Source: Acidobacteria bacterium AH-259-L09
GTDB taxonomy: Bacteria; Acidobacteriota; UBA6911; RPQK01
NCBI GenBank assembly: GCA_027717875.1
Contig: JALLOL010000002.1
Span: 1 to 54,953, forward strand
Direction: 5' to 3'
Length of the DNA stretch: 54,953 bases
A program made the translations under genes and the position numbers. Positions within the stretch are counted from its first letter, which is position 1. The number at the start of each line of letters is the position of its first letter. The notes under the pieces are model-generated. The model was not told the origin of the DNA, did no database searches, and saw only the letters and a list, made by a program, of their open reading frames with translations. Positions 36,397-45,509 of this stretch are shown piece after piece.

Positions 36397-37853
36397 TATT
36401 CTTCAATAGCTACGCCCCCGTGTCGTCTGATTTTTTCAAGGATCTCCTCTTCCCAAGCAAGAGTCTTCGCCTTATCTCTTAGAACCAGCATTTTGAACTC
36501 GCTGGTACCGCCAAATCGATCGAAACGTCCCCACCGTTGTTCGAATGTGACCGGATCACTAGGGAGGTCGTAGTTGATACATTCATCAACGTACTCCAGT
36601 GTAACGCCCTCGAGCTCCACATCTGTAGTTACTAATAACTCCCCAAGGTCGCGGAAAGCTTCAATCCTGTTGTTACGTTCCGATTCATCCAACGATCCCG
36701 TCATGACGTACACCCGAACACCAATTCCCTCCAAGCTAGAACTGAGGTACTGTGCGGTACTAACGAAGGAGCTCCAGATACAGAGGTGAGGGGCTTCCGT
36801 GGTATTGAATCGTTCCTTTAGATAGGAAATCAGAACCTCAAGTTTTGAATCTGCCGTCACCTCGTCGATCTGTTCCAACAAGGACTCAAGCGTAGAGAAT
36901 AAGGCCAGAAAGTCCGGTATTTCCACAACCGAATCATCACTCATCTCCTCGGAAACATCGATCTCATCGGTAACCTTTCCTAAACGCCGATAGACTTCCT
37001 TCAAATCCTCACTCGATAAGGGCATTCCATGGGCCAGTTTGTTCCTAATCGGTTTCCAGGCGTCCCTCAATCTACGCAAGCTCGTTTCCGTGTTGTATAT
37101 GCTCGAAGAAGCAAACCTCATGAGCAGGCGAGCCGTCGGTTTGTCGGCTAATGATCTAGCGAATGCGCTCAAATCGCCAAGGAAGACGCGTTCCTCAGTA
37201 GCTCTCTCGTACATCAGGAATGCAAGCTTCCTCTCCCGAGCTTGAAAGAGTTTATTTCCTTCCCAGTCCAGAACATCCCGCAGATTGACCGCTCTTCTCT
37301 GCAAACCTTGCATACTCGGAAAGGGTAAAGACGAAAGCAACAAAACACGTCGAATCCTGCCCGATTCGGTTAATCGATCGAAAACGGCACGGCGCTTTCT
37401 CCTTAACAGATGACTTTCGTCTACTACCAGCAGATCCCACTCTACTCCGCTCAGGTTTTCCGCCATATCCTCACGCTTGGCCAAATCCATGCTCATCAGG
37501 ATCACTGCTTTTTCAGGCCAAGGTGGTTCTCCCATAGGTGCCCTCGCCTCCAGGTCTAGAAACTCTTTACGAGTCACAATTAGCGGCTTTATCTGAGGAG
37601 ACAACGATTCGATCTTGTATGCCCAGTGAGAAAGTAGAGTAGCAGGACTTAGCAGTAGAACGCGCTCAAAGGTCTCCACACTGATCACATAGGTAACGAT
37701 GGCGGATCCAAGATGCGTCTTCCCTGCACCAACCGGTGCGACCAATTCCCAATTTGGTGGGCCGTCTGGCTTGAGGAAGTCCACAGCAAATTGCGCCTGA
37801 TAAGGAAGAAGTCCTCTATCTCGAAAGTATTCTAAAGTCAGTTTTTCAGGCAT
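36396..37853 (-). CDS. Small SNF2-like superfamily 2 helicase
   Basis: A 485-aa compact ATPase. Motif I is LVAPVGAGKTHLG (about residue 39), motif Ia LLLSPATLLSHW, motif II LLVVDESHLLRR (DESH, about 147), motif III VLLLSSLPFPS. The second RecA fold has IWSSFVSTAQYLSSSL, VYVMTGSLDESERNNRIEAF, LLVTTDVELEGVTLEYVDEC, and motif VI QRWGRFDRFG (about 443). An insertion of about 150 residues separates the two lobes. SNF2-like defence translocases (as in DISARM) have the same motif set but are larger. No nuclease is fused. It overlaps the CBS-HEPN gene by 8 nt and the TIGR02391-like gene by 1 nt. Confidence 0.8.
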   Translation of the reverse strand: MPEKLTLEYFRDRGLLPYQAQFAVDFLKPDGPPNWELVAPVGAGKTHLGSAIVTYVISVETFERVLLLSPATLLSHWAYKIESLSPQIKPLIVTRKEFLDLEARAPMGEPPWPEKAVILMSMDLAKREDMAENLSGVEWDLLVVDESHLLRRKRRAVFDRLTESGRIRRVLLLSSLPFPSMQGLQRRAVNLRDVLDWEGNKLFQARERKLAFLMYERATEERVFLGDLSAFARSLADKPTARLLMRFASSSIYNTETSLRRLRDAWKPIRNKLAHGMPLSSEDLKEVYRRLGKVTDEIDVSEEMSDDSVVEIPDFLALFSTLESLLEQIDEVTADSKLEVLISYLKERFNTTEAPHLCIWSSFVSTAQYLSSSLEGIGVRVYVMTGSLDESERNNRIEAFRDLGELLVTTDVELEGVTLEYVDECINYDLPSDPVTFEQRWGRFDRFGGTSEFKMLVLRDKAKTLAWEEEILEKIRRHGGVAIEE

Positions 37854-38652
37854 CTTTCTTGCTCGCTTCCACCATACGGATTCTCGTCAAGAGCCAATCT
37901 CGACAATCTCGGAGGAGATCGTACTCTTCGGCGGTCAGTTCTCTCCTGAAGTGGAATACGTCGTTCCTCAGTTCAGGGAGCGGTTTCAACTTTGTGTTAA
38001 CCAGGTTCGGCGTACCCCCAAAGGCATCACTGAATTTGCACCAGATGTCCTGGTATCTGAGAAGCATTACATAGTCATGAAATGTCATCTCTTCGACGGA
38101 AGCGGGCAAACTGCGACCGGTTGCTTTAGAGTGTTTACCCAAGGTAATCTTGACGCACTCAAGAAATTCATCCTCAGTGACAGAAGCTCGGATCAGTTCC
38201 CTTATTGCCAGCTCAATCTCTCTGAGAAGCACGTAAGGGCTTGCTACACGGTAGAAGTACTTAAGAGCGTCGAATGAGGTGACGACTCCCTGGAGCCGCG
38301 TTTCATTCCCGACAAGGACCGCGTCCTTCAGACCAAACTCTTCAAACAACACTCTGAGTTCGTCCGTAATTCGTGCGAATTTCAGGTCCTCCAGAAACTC
38401 TTCGACCGGAAGGACTAGAGGGTCACGCTCCTTTTCAGGTAGCTTGCTCAGTCTCTGAGTGAGGGATCGATACGAGAAAACACCCAGCACTTCATTACCT
38501 TGTACGACCGGGACCTGGCTGAAGTTGTATTTTCGCATCAGTTGAAGGGCTTCCCTAACCTTTGTTGTAGGGGGAACGGTCTTGATTTCCTGCTCGTCCG
38601 GGAGGACCTGCTTAACTAAGTGAAATAGGTCTCGCAGTGACCTTTCCTTCAC
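37846..38652 (-). CDS. Tandem CBS domains fused to a HEPN-like domain
   Basis: A 268-aa protein. Residues about 20-70 (VREALQLMRKYNFSQVPVVQ, GVFSYRSL) and 85-130 (LRVLFEEFGLKDAVLVGNET, GVVTSFDALKYF) are a CBS pair, a module that binds adenosyl ligands such as AMP, ATP or SAM. The rest is helical (YVLLREIELAIRELI...) and ends with LPELRNDVFHFRRELTAEEY, where R-N-D-V-F-H fits the RxxxxH motif of HEPN ribonucleases (about residue 231). A nucleotide-sensing domain joined to a possible RNase suggests a ligand-gated effector; this is inference. The start is GTG at 38652, overlapping the methyltransferase TGA (GTGA), with GGAGG seven bases upstream. Confidence 0.72.
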   Translation of the reverse strand: MKERSLRDLFHLVKQVLPDEQEIKTVPPTTKVREALQLMRKYNFSQVPVVQGNEVLGVFSYRSLTQRLSKLPEKERDPLVLPVEEFLEDLKFARITDELRVLFEEFGLKDAVLVGNETRLQGVVTSFDALKYFYRVASPYVLLREIELAIRELIRASVTEDEFLECVKITLGKHSKATGRSLPASVEEMTFHDYVMLLRYQDIWCKFSDAFGGTPNLVNTKLKPLPELRNDVFHFRRELTAEEYDLLRDCRDWLLTRIRMVEASKKDA

Positions 38653-41600
38653 TTCACGACCTCCAGGGGTGGGTGGGCGACGCGGGGGTCAACGGGGGGT
38701 GGGTCGAGCAGGGTTTGATAGGGTTGGCCGGTGTCGATGGCGTGTTGCATGTGATCGTAGATTTCGAGGATCACACGCTTGGTACGGTATTCGCCATAGG
38801 CTTGCTCGTCTTTGCGTTTCACGATCGGGAAGGTTTCCATGATGTAGTTGACATCCTCTCTACCTATACCGTAGAGCCGGAAGTAAGCAGCGTCGAGCTC
38901 AGAACGGATGAGGAAACGACGCGTCTCGTCCCAGATGAACGGTGGGCCACTGTAGCCGCAGTCCTTCGCGAAGGGCTCCAGGTCCCAGGCAGTGTAACAA
39001 AGCTCAATTACGCGAGTCGTTACCCATGGAAGCAGCTGTGTCCGCCGATCCCATGCGGCTTGATTCTCAAAGGTATCTGGTGGGAGCACCGCCATCTGGT
39101 TCATGATGTAGTCTGACAGATGGAGGCCGCCGACGAACTGCCGAACATAATAGTCGAACACGAAGGAGCCGAAGTTGGCGAGCAAGCAAGTTGCACGACA
39201 CGGATCATGCTTGAGCTTCGAGAGAACACGCAACGAGAAGGTTGGTGCAGACCATGGGACCACAGTTCCGATTACCGTCCGCTCGTTTGTGACGCTGCAG
39301 ACATCCATGTAGGCGAACAGCCACGAATGCGGCCAGTTCGGTAATTGTTCGATCACAGAACTTTCTTCAACCCAAGCTCGGGCTACTGCAAGGCGATTCG
39401 GATCGGTGAGCTCGTCAGCAGGCACTGCCCTCGCTCGACCGCTGCGTTGCCCTGTAGCGACTGTGTAGGCATCGGCAAGTCGATGATGAAACAAGTAGAT
39501 CATCTTCCCTTCGTAAAGCCGAAGGAATCGGAGGTCGCCAGCTACGTAGTCCCCTCTCTCATTTAGTTTGTACTGTCCTTTGAATTCCCCTCCCTCTTTC
39601 AGCAAATCACCGCGTGCGTTGATATCGATGATCCGACGGATCTCATGTCCCCAGCTGTTAGTGATCATGTCGGGAGTCTTCCACGCCGGGACGCGTCCTC
39701 GAATCGTTTTGCACAAGTTGGCATCCCTTCGGCTGCGAAAGATGGGACAGGTGCGTGTGTTGGGGTTGAGAAGCTCAAGGTCTTGGGAGGTCAAACTAAA
39801 GTGGCGCTCGCGGTCACTAAGGTCGGCTACAGAGAGCGCAAAGAAGACAAACTCAGCACCTTCGATTGCGGGCCGCGTCGGACTGGTGAGGGTGAGGAGA
39901 CAAAACTTCATCCGACTATCCACTGCGGGAAAGAGTTTGTGGCGGTTTTCGAAGTCATAAAGACTCACCAGCGAGCGTGACTCCATCAGGTTCTGGAAAA
40001 AGAACTTGGTGGTGTCGTCCGTTGCTATCCCAGAAGGGACTATGCAACCCACGCGTCCCACGGGACTGAGCAGAAGTCGCTTCGTCTCGGCAAAGATTGA
40101 ATAAGTGTTAACATCACCGCGCCCGCAAAGCGGATACCGGCCAGATGAACGGACCAAGTGGCTTCCCCCCTCGGAATGGCGCCGCGCTTCCTGAAACTCC
40201 TTGAAAAGCGCTAGATCTTCGGAAGCGAGGGCCTGGATCAGTCGCCTTCGGGCTGCAGCATTTGGAGCGTTCGCAATGCCCTCATGCCGCGAGGCAAACC
40301 ACTCCTTTTCCTGGAGCTTGATACGCTCCCAAGGTGGATTGCCCAAGACGACGTCAAACCCTCCACTCCAGGCCACCTGCTCATTCTCTGCTGTTTCGCT
40401 GTCCTTGGCGACCCGAAACACTTCCGGAAAGGCGAGATGCCAGTGGAAGAAGCTATACTGCTGGCCAAGTCTCTTGATCTCTTCGATAGTGCTGTGCGGA
40501 ATCTGACTCGGGTCGGCTTGGACCGTCCGAAAGACATCCTCGGTTACTACTTCCGGGGAATGCTTGGTCTTCCTCCACACAAAAGCTGCACACCAAGCGT
40601 CGGCAATTAGTCTGGCGTGCTGATACTCTGCAGATTCGGCAAGCTTGTAGTAACGCTCTTGTTTTTCATGGACTGCCTCTATCGAAACGTCATCCAGTTG
40701 ATCAAGGGTCCTGAATTTATCCGAGAGACTGCCGTAAGTTGCAGTTCTCTCAGCCGCCATTTCCATCCACATCGTCCGCTGACCCTTTCGCTCCTGCTTG
40801 TTGCGCCTTCTCAGTGCCGAGGCATGGCTCTTGTCATCGCCTTCAATCGGCTTGAATGCACCGTCCGGGATCCCCTCAGCCAGCAATTTCGGCGTCGTCC
40901 CTAGCAGGCTGTTGCCACACTGGATCTTGTGATCCAGGAACGACAGGGGTTTTCCGGGGTCAATGGCTTCCATCCACAGGGCGACCTTGCATAGCTCCAC
41001 CGCCATGGGATTGACGTCTACGCCATAGATGCAGTGGCCTATCACATCCCTGAGTGCAGTTCTGCTGGCTTCGGGCGAAGGTTCCTCATCTCCGGTTCTC
41101 ACAGCCGCCAATCGCTTTGCGATCCGATGTGCTGCGGCGATCAAAAAATGACCGCTTCCGCAGGCTGGATCGCAGATCTTGAGCGAAAGGATCGATCGTT
41201 CAGGCTCCGGCTTTCGGGCCGCTTCGTCCAAAACGGGATCCAGGGCAGAGTCGAGCAGGCAATTGACCAGACTCGAGGGGGTGTAGTAGCTCCCGGTGGT
41301 CTTTCGCTCGTGGCCACTCACGGTGGTGAATTCGAATGTCCCTGCGTCAGCGTTGACTTCAGGCTCCAACTCCAGCAGCGACTCGTAGACGCTTCCGAAC
41401 TCTTCCGAACCCAGGTTCTTGTAGTCGACCGGCCGCAAGATCCCTTGATCGGAAGTGAAAGCCAAAGCTCGGATAGCGTCCAGCAGATCGTGATTGGCAA
41501 TCTGGCACCCCTTAAGATTTTCAATGGCGTGGGGAGAGAAAAGGAAGCTTCCCAGAGAGGGCAGCCCCAGCTCGGGACAACCTTCTTCGGCCAACTTGCC

Positions 41601-42674
41601 CATCACGATCTTCAGGCTCTCGTATAGATCCGCATGCCGGCTTCCACGCAGCCGCTCGGCCAAGCGGCGCAGTCTGGTGGTGGAGTAGTAGTTGTAGTAA
41701 CGGTCTCGGGCTTCAATGTCGGCTTCCGAGTGTAAGAGAACTCCAAAGCCGGGACGCTGTTCCCGATCTTCGGCTACAAACAAAAAGAGCAGCCGATAGA
41801 CCAGCCGCAGCAGCTGGCGATAGTAGTCCTGTTTTGTGAGGCTCCCCTGTTGAAGTCTGTCTCGAAGCAACTGGTTGGCCGGATGGGAGAGAAAGCCTCT
41901 GCCGAGGGCCTTGATCGCGTCCTCCACCCCGTCTCGGAGCTGATCCAGTGCCCTCGTTCCTTGCTGGTGTGCAACTTGAGACCACTTCTCCAGCCAGCAC
42001 TGCTCAGGTCGGTCTCCTTCCACCCTCGACTGATGACACAGCAGCCATAGCAGGACAAAGTCCGAATACGCCTCGGCTTGCATCATGGCTTCCACATCAA
42101 ACTCCACATAGGCCTGGCGGGTGAGGCTCAAGTTGTCCCGCAAAATTCGAAGCTTGAGGCCATTGGAGAGAAAGGCCCAGAGGTGGTCCTCGGAGCGATT
42201 CAAAAACTCCTGAACCAGGGAGTGTGGACTGCTGCGGGCAGCACCAGCTACACTGGTCATACGACGGTCCAGATCGACTCGAAAGCCCACCAGGTGAATG
42301 GGGATCTTCTGCCAGCAGTGGGAAATGGGGTAGCTCTTCCCTTCGATGTCTGCAGCCCGCTCGGTCTGCAGGCGCCCATAGCCCAGCTCCTGAAACAGCG
42401 GCAGCAGCCAGCGCTCACGGGTGACAGTCGTGCCGATGTCGCTGCCAGGAAGCTTCCCAGCAGTGGATTGAAATGAAGCCCAACATCCCTGCAGACGGTT
42501 CCAGGCCCGGTTAGCGGCCTCGTTCAGTCGCTCACCTGGCGTGAGGTGATAGTCCCCGGGCTTGAGTCCTTCCAGATCCCCGTCTCCGTCGGCCACCCGC
42601 TGCAACAGATCAGGCGGTAGGATGGCTCCTTGAGTCTGGATGGTCGTGAAGGCCTGACGGCGACGAACTTGCAT
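38649..42674 (-). CDS. Eco57I/PglX-type N6-adenine DNA methyltransferase (DrmMI-like)
   Basis: A 1341-aa class I DNA methyltransferase. A long N-terminal helical region (residues 1 to about 440, LLRLVYRLLFLFVAEDREQR) precedes the catalytic core: KTTGSYYTPSSLVNCLLDSA (about 461), SAM motif I ICDPACGSGHFLIAAAHRIA (about 503), IYGVDVNPMAVELCKVALWM, and the catalytic NPPW in DVVLGNPPWERI (about 778). The C-terminal part contains a target-recognition-like region and ends with EYRTKRVILEIYD and YQTLLDPPPVDPRVAHPP. This architecture is that of PglX/DrmMI and Type IIG-like enzymes. It starts three bases after the SNF2 helicase stop. In DISARM-type systems such an enzyme marks host DNA while the helicases act on unmarked DNA. 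Confidence 0.88.
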   Translation of the reverse strand: MQVRRRQAFTTIQTQGAILPPDLLQRVADGDGDLEGLKPGDYHLTPGERLNEAANRAWNRLQGCWASFQSTAGKLPGSDIGTTVTRERWLLPLFQELGYGRLQTERAADIEGKSYPISHCWQKIPIHLVGFRVDLDRRMTSVAGAARSSPHSLVQEFLNRSEDHLWAFLSNGLKLRILRDNLSLTRQAYVEFDVEAMMQAEAYSDFVLLWLLCHQSRVEGDRPEQCWLEKWSQVAHQQGTRALDQLRDGVEDAIKALGRGFLSHPANQLLRDRLQQGSLTKQDYYRQLLRLVYRLLFLFVAEDREQRPGFGVLLHSEADIEARDRYYNYYSTTRLRRLAERLRGSRHADLYESLKIVMGKLAEEGCPELGLPSLGSFLFSPHAIENLKGCQIANHDLLDAIRALAFTSDQGILRPVDYKNLGSEEFGSVYESLLELEPEVNADAGTFEFTTVSGHERKTTGSYYTPSSLVNCLLDSALDPVLDEAARKPEPERSILSLKICDPACGSGHFLIAAAHRIAKRLAAVRTGDEEPSPEASRTALRDVIGHCIYGVDVNPMAVELCKVALWMEAIDPGKPLSFLDHKIQCGNSLLGTTPKLLAEGIPDGAFKPIEGDDKSHASALRRRNKQERKGQRTMWMEMAAERTATYGSLSDKFRTLDQLDDVSIEAVHEKQERYYKLAESAEYQHARLIADAWCAAFVWRKTKHSPEVVTEDVFRTVQADPSQIPHSTIEEIKRLGQQYSFFHWHLAFPEVFRVAKDSETAENEQVAWSGGFDVVLGNPPWERIKLQEKEWFASRHEGIANAPNAAARRRLIQALASEDLALFKEFQEARRHSEGGSHLVRSSGRYPLCGRGDVNTYSIFAETKRLLLSPVGRVGCIVPSGIATDDTTKFFFQNLMESRSLVSLYDFENRHKLFPAVDSRMKFCLLTLTSPTRPAIEGAEFVFFALSVADLSDRERHFSLTSQDLELLNPNTRTCPIFRSRRDANLCKTIRGRVPAWKTPDMITNSWGHEIRRIIDINARGDLLKEGGEFKGQYKLNERGDYVAGDLRFLRLYEGKMIYLFHHRLADAYTVATGQRSGRARAVPADELTDPNRLAVARAWVEESSVIEQLPNWPHSWLFAYMDVCSVTNERTVIGTVVPWSAPTFSLRVLSKLKHDPCRATCLLANFGSFVFDYYVRQFVGGLHLSDYIMNQMAVLPPDTFENQAAWDRRTQLLPWVTTRVIELCYTAWDLEPFAKDCGYSGPPFIWDETRRFLIRSELDAAYFRLYGIGREDVNYIMETFPIVKRKDEQAYGEYRTKRVILEIYDHMQHAIDTGQPYQTLLDPPPVDPRVAHPPLEVVK

Positions 42675-42677
42675 CGA

Positions 42678-45509
42678 CTAGGCGCCTCCAGCGGGAAGAA
42701 AGACGTATACCCCAATAAGATCGGCTGGAAGTTTGGGCTCCACCTTGTATCGAATCCCTTTGATCTGGGCCGCTTTTCGCACGCGCTGGTGAGCCTCGAG
42801 GAGATCTTGGCCTCTTTTGTGGGCTACTTCCTCTATACGCGGTTCCAAACATGAGTACTCGTCGAGGATATTCCGGACCGTTTGCCTAGCCTGCTCGGGA
42901 TAGATATTGGCAGCAGGTTCAAGCTCTAGCAGACCTTCAATCTCATTGTCATCCAGCCAGACGGCATTTTGTGGCGACCCTTGGAAGGCCAGCATTTGGC
43001 AGTCTTCCGCCAGAAGCTGCCTCTCACCGCCCTTCTCAATTGTGAGGATGTGGAATCGAAAACGAACGAGCAACAGCGTCGTTCGTTTGCTAACTCCGTG
43101 GGTTCGCAAGGCACCGCAGCGGTGGGCTGCAGATTCAATCTGCGGATCGAGCGCCGTATCCAATACGTAGGTTGCCAAACCTTCGACAATGGGATGAGTT
43201 CGGGTAAGATAGATCTCCTCGTCCTTGACGGGCTTCTCAAAACGCGCTGTTATTTTTCGTTCCCCATCAAGCAAGTCCCTCAGAGGGCGTGGAGACTCAT
43301 CGAGATCGATCTTTAAGGTTTGATCCCCTGATACCAGTCCCTTGTGAGCCCGAAATCCAGTTTTGACGAATCGGGCGACATCTATGCTGGATCCGATGGC
43401 GGAACGGACCGCCTCGAGTTCACTGGCGACTTCTTCGGCTTTGATGGTCTGCTGTGCGAACATGGTGCGAGAAAGTTTTTCGCGTTCGGCCGACTTCTCC
43501 CACTCGGAGTGAATCTTATTCTTTTCGGGCTCGAAGGCATCTTCGAAAAGCTTGAGCTGATCGTCAAAGCGCCCGGATCGTTCCCGCAGGAGTAGACCTT
43601 CAAAAATCGCTTCAATGACATCCTCGCTTTTCACCGGCACGGGGACCGAGATGCCAAGAGAGGTGCGAATTCTGTGGTGTTTTCTCAAGAGAACATCCAG
43701 AACAATCCCATCGATCTGATTGTCGATCCCGTAATAAGTCAGGATCCGAACGGTCTTTGACGGCTGACCGTAGCGATCGGCGCGTCCTTCTCTCTGCTCG
43801 TGGCGAGTAGGATTCCAGGAGAGATCATAGTGCATCACGGCATCAAAGTGGTCCTGTAGATTGATGCCCTCGCTCAGACAATCCGTACAAACCAACACAT
43901 ACTTTTTGGATTCCGCCTTAGAGAGTGCCAAAATGCGCTCTTTTCGCTCCGCAGGCGGAAGCAGTCCTGTGACGGCGGCCACTTCCACCTTCCCCTTGAG
44001 ACGTCTCCGAAGCTCCGCAGCCACGTACTCCGCCGTGGGGATGAAACGGCAGAATACGATGGGATGAAACCCTTCGTCGACCAAGTTCTGGACGAGTGTG
44101 ACTGCCTTTTTGAGCTTGTTGTCTTCAGCTCCTTTCAGGGAATCGGCCACGCGAGCCATTTCCAAAAGTCGCCTTCGAAGTCTTCGGTCTTCATCTGAGT
44201 CCTCACCCGGATTGCTTCCAGGAGCTACGTCGGCACCTTCCATCGACTCGACCTGATCAATATCGAGAATGGTCCGCCGACCGATCTCATCCGCATCTTC
44301 CGGGCTGTCCGCCTCGCTAGTGGCGGCTCGATTGCGCAAGGTCTCGGCGGCGGCCGCCGGACAGCTGGCAAGAGAGCGAAGAAGGGCGAGGGCTGACCAC
44401 CAGCGTACTCGCTGGCGAAATCGATCGGTTTGTTGGTCCAGAACGCTCTCACGAGCAAAGTCGAGAACCCTTTCAAAAAGTTTTTTGTACTGAGGGGAGA
44501 GTTTGTAGTTTTCTTCCTTCGACTCTCGTTCCGGGAAGGGCGTGTCGGTGTTCAAAAAATGCACGATGTCGCCACGGCGCCGCTGGACCAGATGCTGGGC
44601 CAGCCGCCTTCGGTGGCGTTCGTTTTCCGGTCCAGTGAGATCGGGCGGCAAATTGGCGAAGTCCACACGTAGAAAAGACAGCAAGGAGCGGAAGGCATCT
44701 TCTTTGCCGCTGTGAGGGGTAGCGGTCACCAGCATGAGATGTCGATCCTCACGAGCTGCCAGACCTTTCAGCAGCTGATGTCGCTGGTGTCGGCTGCCGC
44801 GGTTGGTTCCGGCAAAGGCAAAAGTATGGGCTTCATCGATAATCACCATTTCAGGGCAGGAGCGTAGGAACTCATCCCGGCGCCGATCTGCCTTGATGTA
44901 ATCGGTTGAGACAATTAGATAGGGGAACACATCAAAGACCGATTGGTCGATTCGGTGCCGGCGCTGCTCCAATCGCCTGGCCGTGCTGGGCAACAAAACA
45001 GGTGCGTCGAGATGGAACTTCTGCTTCAGCTCGTCTTGCCACTGCTCGGCGAGTTGGGGAGGGCATAGCACAACGAATCTTTCGACTTCGCCTCGATCGA
45101 GCAACTCACGAAGCAGCAGACAAGCTTCGATAGTTTTTCCAATACCCACATCATCGGCAATCAAAAGACGAATAGGGTCTAACTTCAGACCCACTAGGAG
45201 AGGGACGAGTTGATAGGGCCGTGGTTCGACGGCGATGCGACCGAAGGAGCGAAAAGGACCGGCACTGGACCGAAAACTCAGCCTGACCGCATCCCGGAGC
45301 AGTTGACAGGACCGATGATCTCCGACCTGCACCGGGTCTGGGAGATCAAAGCTGGCCGGCTCGACTGTTTCGAGTGGAAGATAGATCCCGGTGATTTCCT
45401 GGCTGGTGCCGGCGAGAGGTTGAACCATCAAGAGCTCCTCGCTCGATTCCGGAAGTACGACCCATTCTCTGCCGCGTGCTCTGACCAGGGATCCGACTGC
45501 AAAACTCAT
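42678..45509 (-). CDS. SNF2-family helicase (DrmD-like)
   Basis: A 943-aa SF2 ATPase. Motif I is LIADDVGIGKTIEACLLLRE (about residue 120), Ia FVVLCPPQLAEQWQDEL, II MVIIDEAHTFAF (DEAH, about 222), III LMLVTATPHSG. The C-terminal lobe has IVFCRFIPTAEYVAAELRRR, VLVCTDCLSEGINLQDHFDA, and motif VI RHEQREGRADRYGQ (about 573). The last 350 residues are a helical, acidic extension typical of defence-associated SNF2 proteins. Size and layout fit DrmD of class 1 DISARM. ATG at 45509 overlaps the upstream TGA as ATGA, indicating translational coupling, and was preferred over the in-frame start at 45557, which lies inside the upstream gene. Confidence 0.87.
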   Translation of the reverse strand: MSFAVGSLVRARGREWVVLPESSEELLMVQPLAGTSQEITGIYLPLETVEPASFDLPDPVQVGDHRSCQLLRDAVRLSFRSSAGPFRSFGRIAVEPRPYQLVPLLVGLKLDPIRLLIADDVGIGKTIEACLLLRELLDRGEVERFVVLCPPQLAEQWQDELKQKFHLDAPVLLPSTARRLEQRRHRIDQSVFDVFPYLIVSTDYIKADRRRDEFLRSCPEMVIIDEAHTFAFAGTNRGSRHQRHQLLKGLAAREDRHLMLVTATPHSGKEDAFRSLLSFLRVDFANLPPDLTGPENERHRRRLAQHLVQRRRGDIVHFLNTDTPFPERESKEENYKLSPQYKKLFERVLDFARESVLDQQTDRFRQRVRWWSALALLRSLASCPAAAAETLRNRAATSEADSPEDADEIGRRTILDIDQVESMEGADVAPGSNPGEDSDEDRRLRRRLLEMARVADSLKGAEDNKLKKAVTLVQNLVDEGFHPIVFCRFIPTAEYVAAELRRRLKGKVEVAAVTGLLPPAERKERILALSKAESKKYVLVCTDCLSEGINLQDHFDAVMHYDLSWNPTRHEQREGRADRYGQPSKTVRILTYYGIDNQIDGIVLDVLLRKHHRIRTSLGISVPVPVKSEDVIEAIFEGLLLRERSGRFDDQLKLFEDAFEPEKNKIHSEWEKSAEREKLSRTMFAQQTIKAEEVASELEAVRSAIGSSIDVARFVKTGFRAHKGLVSGDQTLKIDLDESPRPLRDLLDGERKITARFEKPVKDEEIYLTRTHPIVEGLATYVLDTALDPQIESAAHRCGALRTHGVSKRTTLLLVRFRFHILTIEKGGERQLLAEDCQMLAFQGSPQNAVWLDDNEIEGLLELEPAANIYPEQARQTVRNILDEYSCLEPRIEEVAHKRGQDLLEAHQRVRKAAQIKGIRYKVEPKLPADLIGVYVFLPAGGA

